Part shown: positions 14,137-15,002 of the stretch, one piece after another
How positions within the stretch are numbered: position 1 is the stretch's first letter
How the letters are laid out: every line of letters begins with the position of its first letter
Assembly: GCA_043736395.1 (NCBI GenBank)
Contig: JAYTCQ010000259.1
Location: forward strand, 1-15,002
DNA from: JAFDVL01 sp043736395
GTDB lineage: Bacteria > Acidobacteriota > Blastocatellia > RBC074
Direction of reading: 5' to 3'
DNA: 15,002 nucleotides
Notes under the pieces: generated by a model
Database searches by the model: none
The model's input: the letters and a program-made list of their open reading frames with translations, nothing else
What the model was told of the DNA's origin: nothing
Made by a program: the position numbers and the translations under genes

Positions 14137-14903
14137 TTATTTCTTCTTCGGAGCGCCGCCAATCAACGCCCGCAATCCGCCATCTACATTAACAGATTCG
14201 CCGTTGATAAACGAAGCTTGGTCGCTGAGCAGGAAGGCGATGACTTCGGCGATTTCGTGGGGCTGAGCGATTCTTCCAATCGGATGCAGGGCTTCGCAGG
14301 CATCAATCACAGATTGCGGATCGGGATCAAGCGAGACTGACCAACGCCACATCGGCGTGTCTACGCTGCCGGGGCAAACGCAGTTGGTACGAATTCCTTC
14401 GGCGGCATGATCTACAGCTAAGGCTCGCGAAAGCCCGAGCAGCGCGTGTTTGCTGGTGACGTACGCGATGGCTCCTTGTTGTGAGGCGTGGGATTGCGCG
14501 GAGCCAACGTTAACAATTGCGCCTTCGCCGTTCTGACGAAAATGAGGAATGCACAGACGCGACATCACAAACGCGGCAGTTAATTTACATTCATGACTTC
14601 GTGCCAAAGCTCAAGCGAAGTCTCACCCGCTTTGCCGTAGCGTTGAATGCCCGCGCTATTCACAAGCCAATTGACACCTCCAAATGTTTGGACAATTTTT
14701 TTGACAGCGGCTTCGGCTTCGTCAGGATTGGCTAAATTGGCAGGGATAAAAAGTATTCGATCCTGGTTGAAAAAATCGTCTTCGGCTTGGCGATCAATCA
14801 CAGCAACTTGAGCGCCGCGCTCGTGTAATAATTTTGCAGTGGCAAGGCCGATGCCGCTGGCTCCGCCGGTGATGATGGCTTTCATTGATTCGTAATTTGG
14901 CAT
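14137..14903 (-). pseudogene. Short-chain dehydrogenase/reductase (SDR) gene broken by a one-base frameshift
   Basis: Two adjacent frames together make one classical SDR. The first (14903-14580, 107 residues) holds the Rossmann motif TGGASGIG (12-19), an aspartate at the end of strand 2 (D37, favouring NAD over NADP), NSAG (82-85) and the conserved MNVN, then hits TAA at once. The second frame resumes with LTAAFVMSRL and holds GAIVNVGSAQS, the catalytic YVTSK, NCVCPGSVDTPM and the usual C-terminal INGESVNVDGG. Adding one T (coding strand) to the AATTAA at about 14580-14585 would restore AAT TTA ACT and give a 255-residue protein, a normal SDR length with every catalytic residue present. Either the gene is a very recent pseudogene or the base is a sequencing/assembly error. 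Translation could begin at 14903 or at the more typical MKAIITGG at 14885. The substrate is unknown. Confidence 0.85.
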
Positions 14904-14914
14904 AACGATTCTGT

Positions 14915-15002
14915 GGCAGTAGCCCGACCGTGAGGGAGGGCAACTTTAATTATGAAGAATATCTTGCGAGATGTTGCCCTTCCTCACGGTCGGGCTACTG
15001 CC
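14915..15002. repeat. Palindromic intergenic element 4 (30-bp inverted repeat) at the window edge
   Basis: The arms 14915-14944 (GGCAGTAGCCCGACCGTGAG...) and 14973-15002 are reverse complements with one mismatch, which would be a G-U pair in RNA, around an AT-rich 28-base spacer. It lies 11 bases upstream of the dehydrogenase start at 14903. Its sequence is unrelated to the arms of elements 1-3 but it has the same size and plan. The window ends exactly at the arm, so it may continue. If the next gene to the right is also on the minus strand, this would again be a 3'-end palindrome. Confidence 0.85.

Noticed and set aside
14091..14162. Longer reading of the phosphodiesterase-like gene from a TTG at 14162
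   Set aside because: It would overlap the dehydrogenase coding sequence, and the added 24 residues (AALRRRNNAV...) look like out-of-frame translation; the ATG at 14090 begins with a typical basic leader before a membrane helix.
14577..14590. Programmed ribosomal frameshifting in the dehydrogenase
   Set aside because: There is no slippery heptamer or long homopolymer at the site, and SDR enzymes have no known need for it.
1..15002. CRISPR array, tRNA, rRNA or riboswitch
   Set aside because: I see no regularly spaced direct repeats, no cloverleaf with CCA-type end and no known leader motif; the only repeats are the inverted elements described.

Overview
The window looks like a piece of a Gram-negative (diderm) chromosome. 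It encodes an outer-membrane Omp85 barrel fused to a TamB-like periplasmic bridge, and a soluble-type lytic transglycosylase. Every gene I can support lies on the minus strand. Palindromic repeat elements after stop codons, a moderate GC content and the protein mix recall Acidobacteriota of the Blastocatellia/Pyrinomonadaceae type. That placement is an impression from the sequence, not a search result.

Layout in the direction of transcription (right to left). (a) 15002-14915: a long inverted repeat. (b) 14903-14137: a short-chain dehydrogenase whose frame is broken by one missing base. (c) 14090-13146: a membrane-anchored endonuclease/exonuclease/phosphatase-family protein. (d) 13141-11765: a von Willebrand A protein with a complete MIDAS site, four bases after (c) and probably translationally coupled to it. 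(e) 11761-11617: a palindromic element. (f) 11532-9166: a lytic transglycosylase with a lipobox. (g) 9157-9022: a second palindromic element. (h) 8913-2275: a 2212-residue protein joining a TamB/AsmA-like body to POTRA domains and a complete Omp85 barrel. (i) 2276-2169: a third palindromic element overlapping that gene's stop codon. (j) 2111-930: an AAA+ ATPase with a C-terminal winged helix and a possible operator at its promoter. (k) 870-1: an AT-rich unrecognised locus, read either as two genes with an ATGA overlap or as one gene broken by a TA-repeat frameshift.

Genes (f) and (h) are both envelope functions (peptidoglycan turnover, outer-membrane assembly). Genes (b)-(d) form a compact cluster with no obvious shared pathway. 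Genes (j)-(k) have a different, AT-richer character near the left edge and may be an accessory unit.

The two most interesting things are the TamB-Omp85 fusion, which would span the whole envelope in one chain and carries a canonical EF-hand loop near barrel loop 6, and the family of REP-like palindromes. Three of these sit 0-10 bases after stop codons. They share pieces in mosaic fashion, and their hairpin stems vary in a compensatory way around a constant TCC loop. I see no tRNA, rRNA, CRISPR array, transposase or riboswitch.
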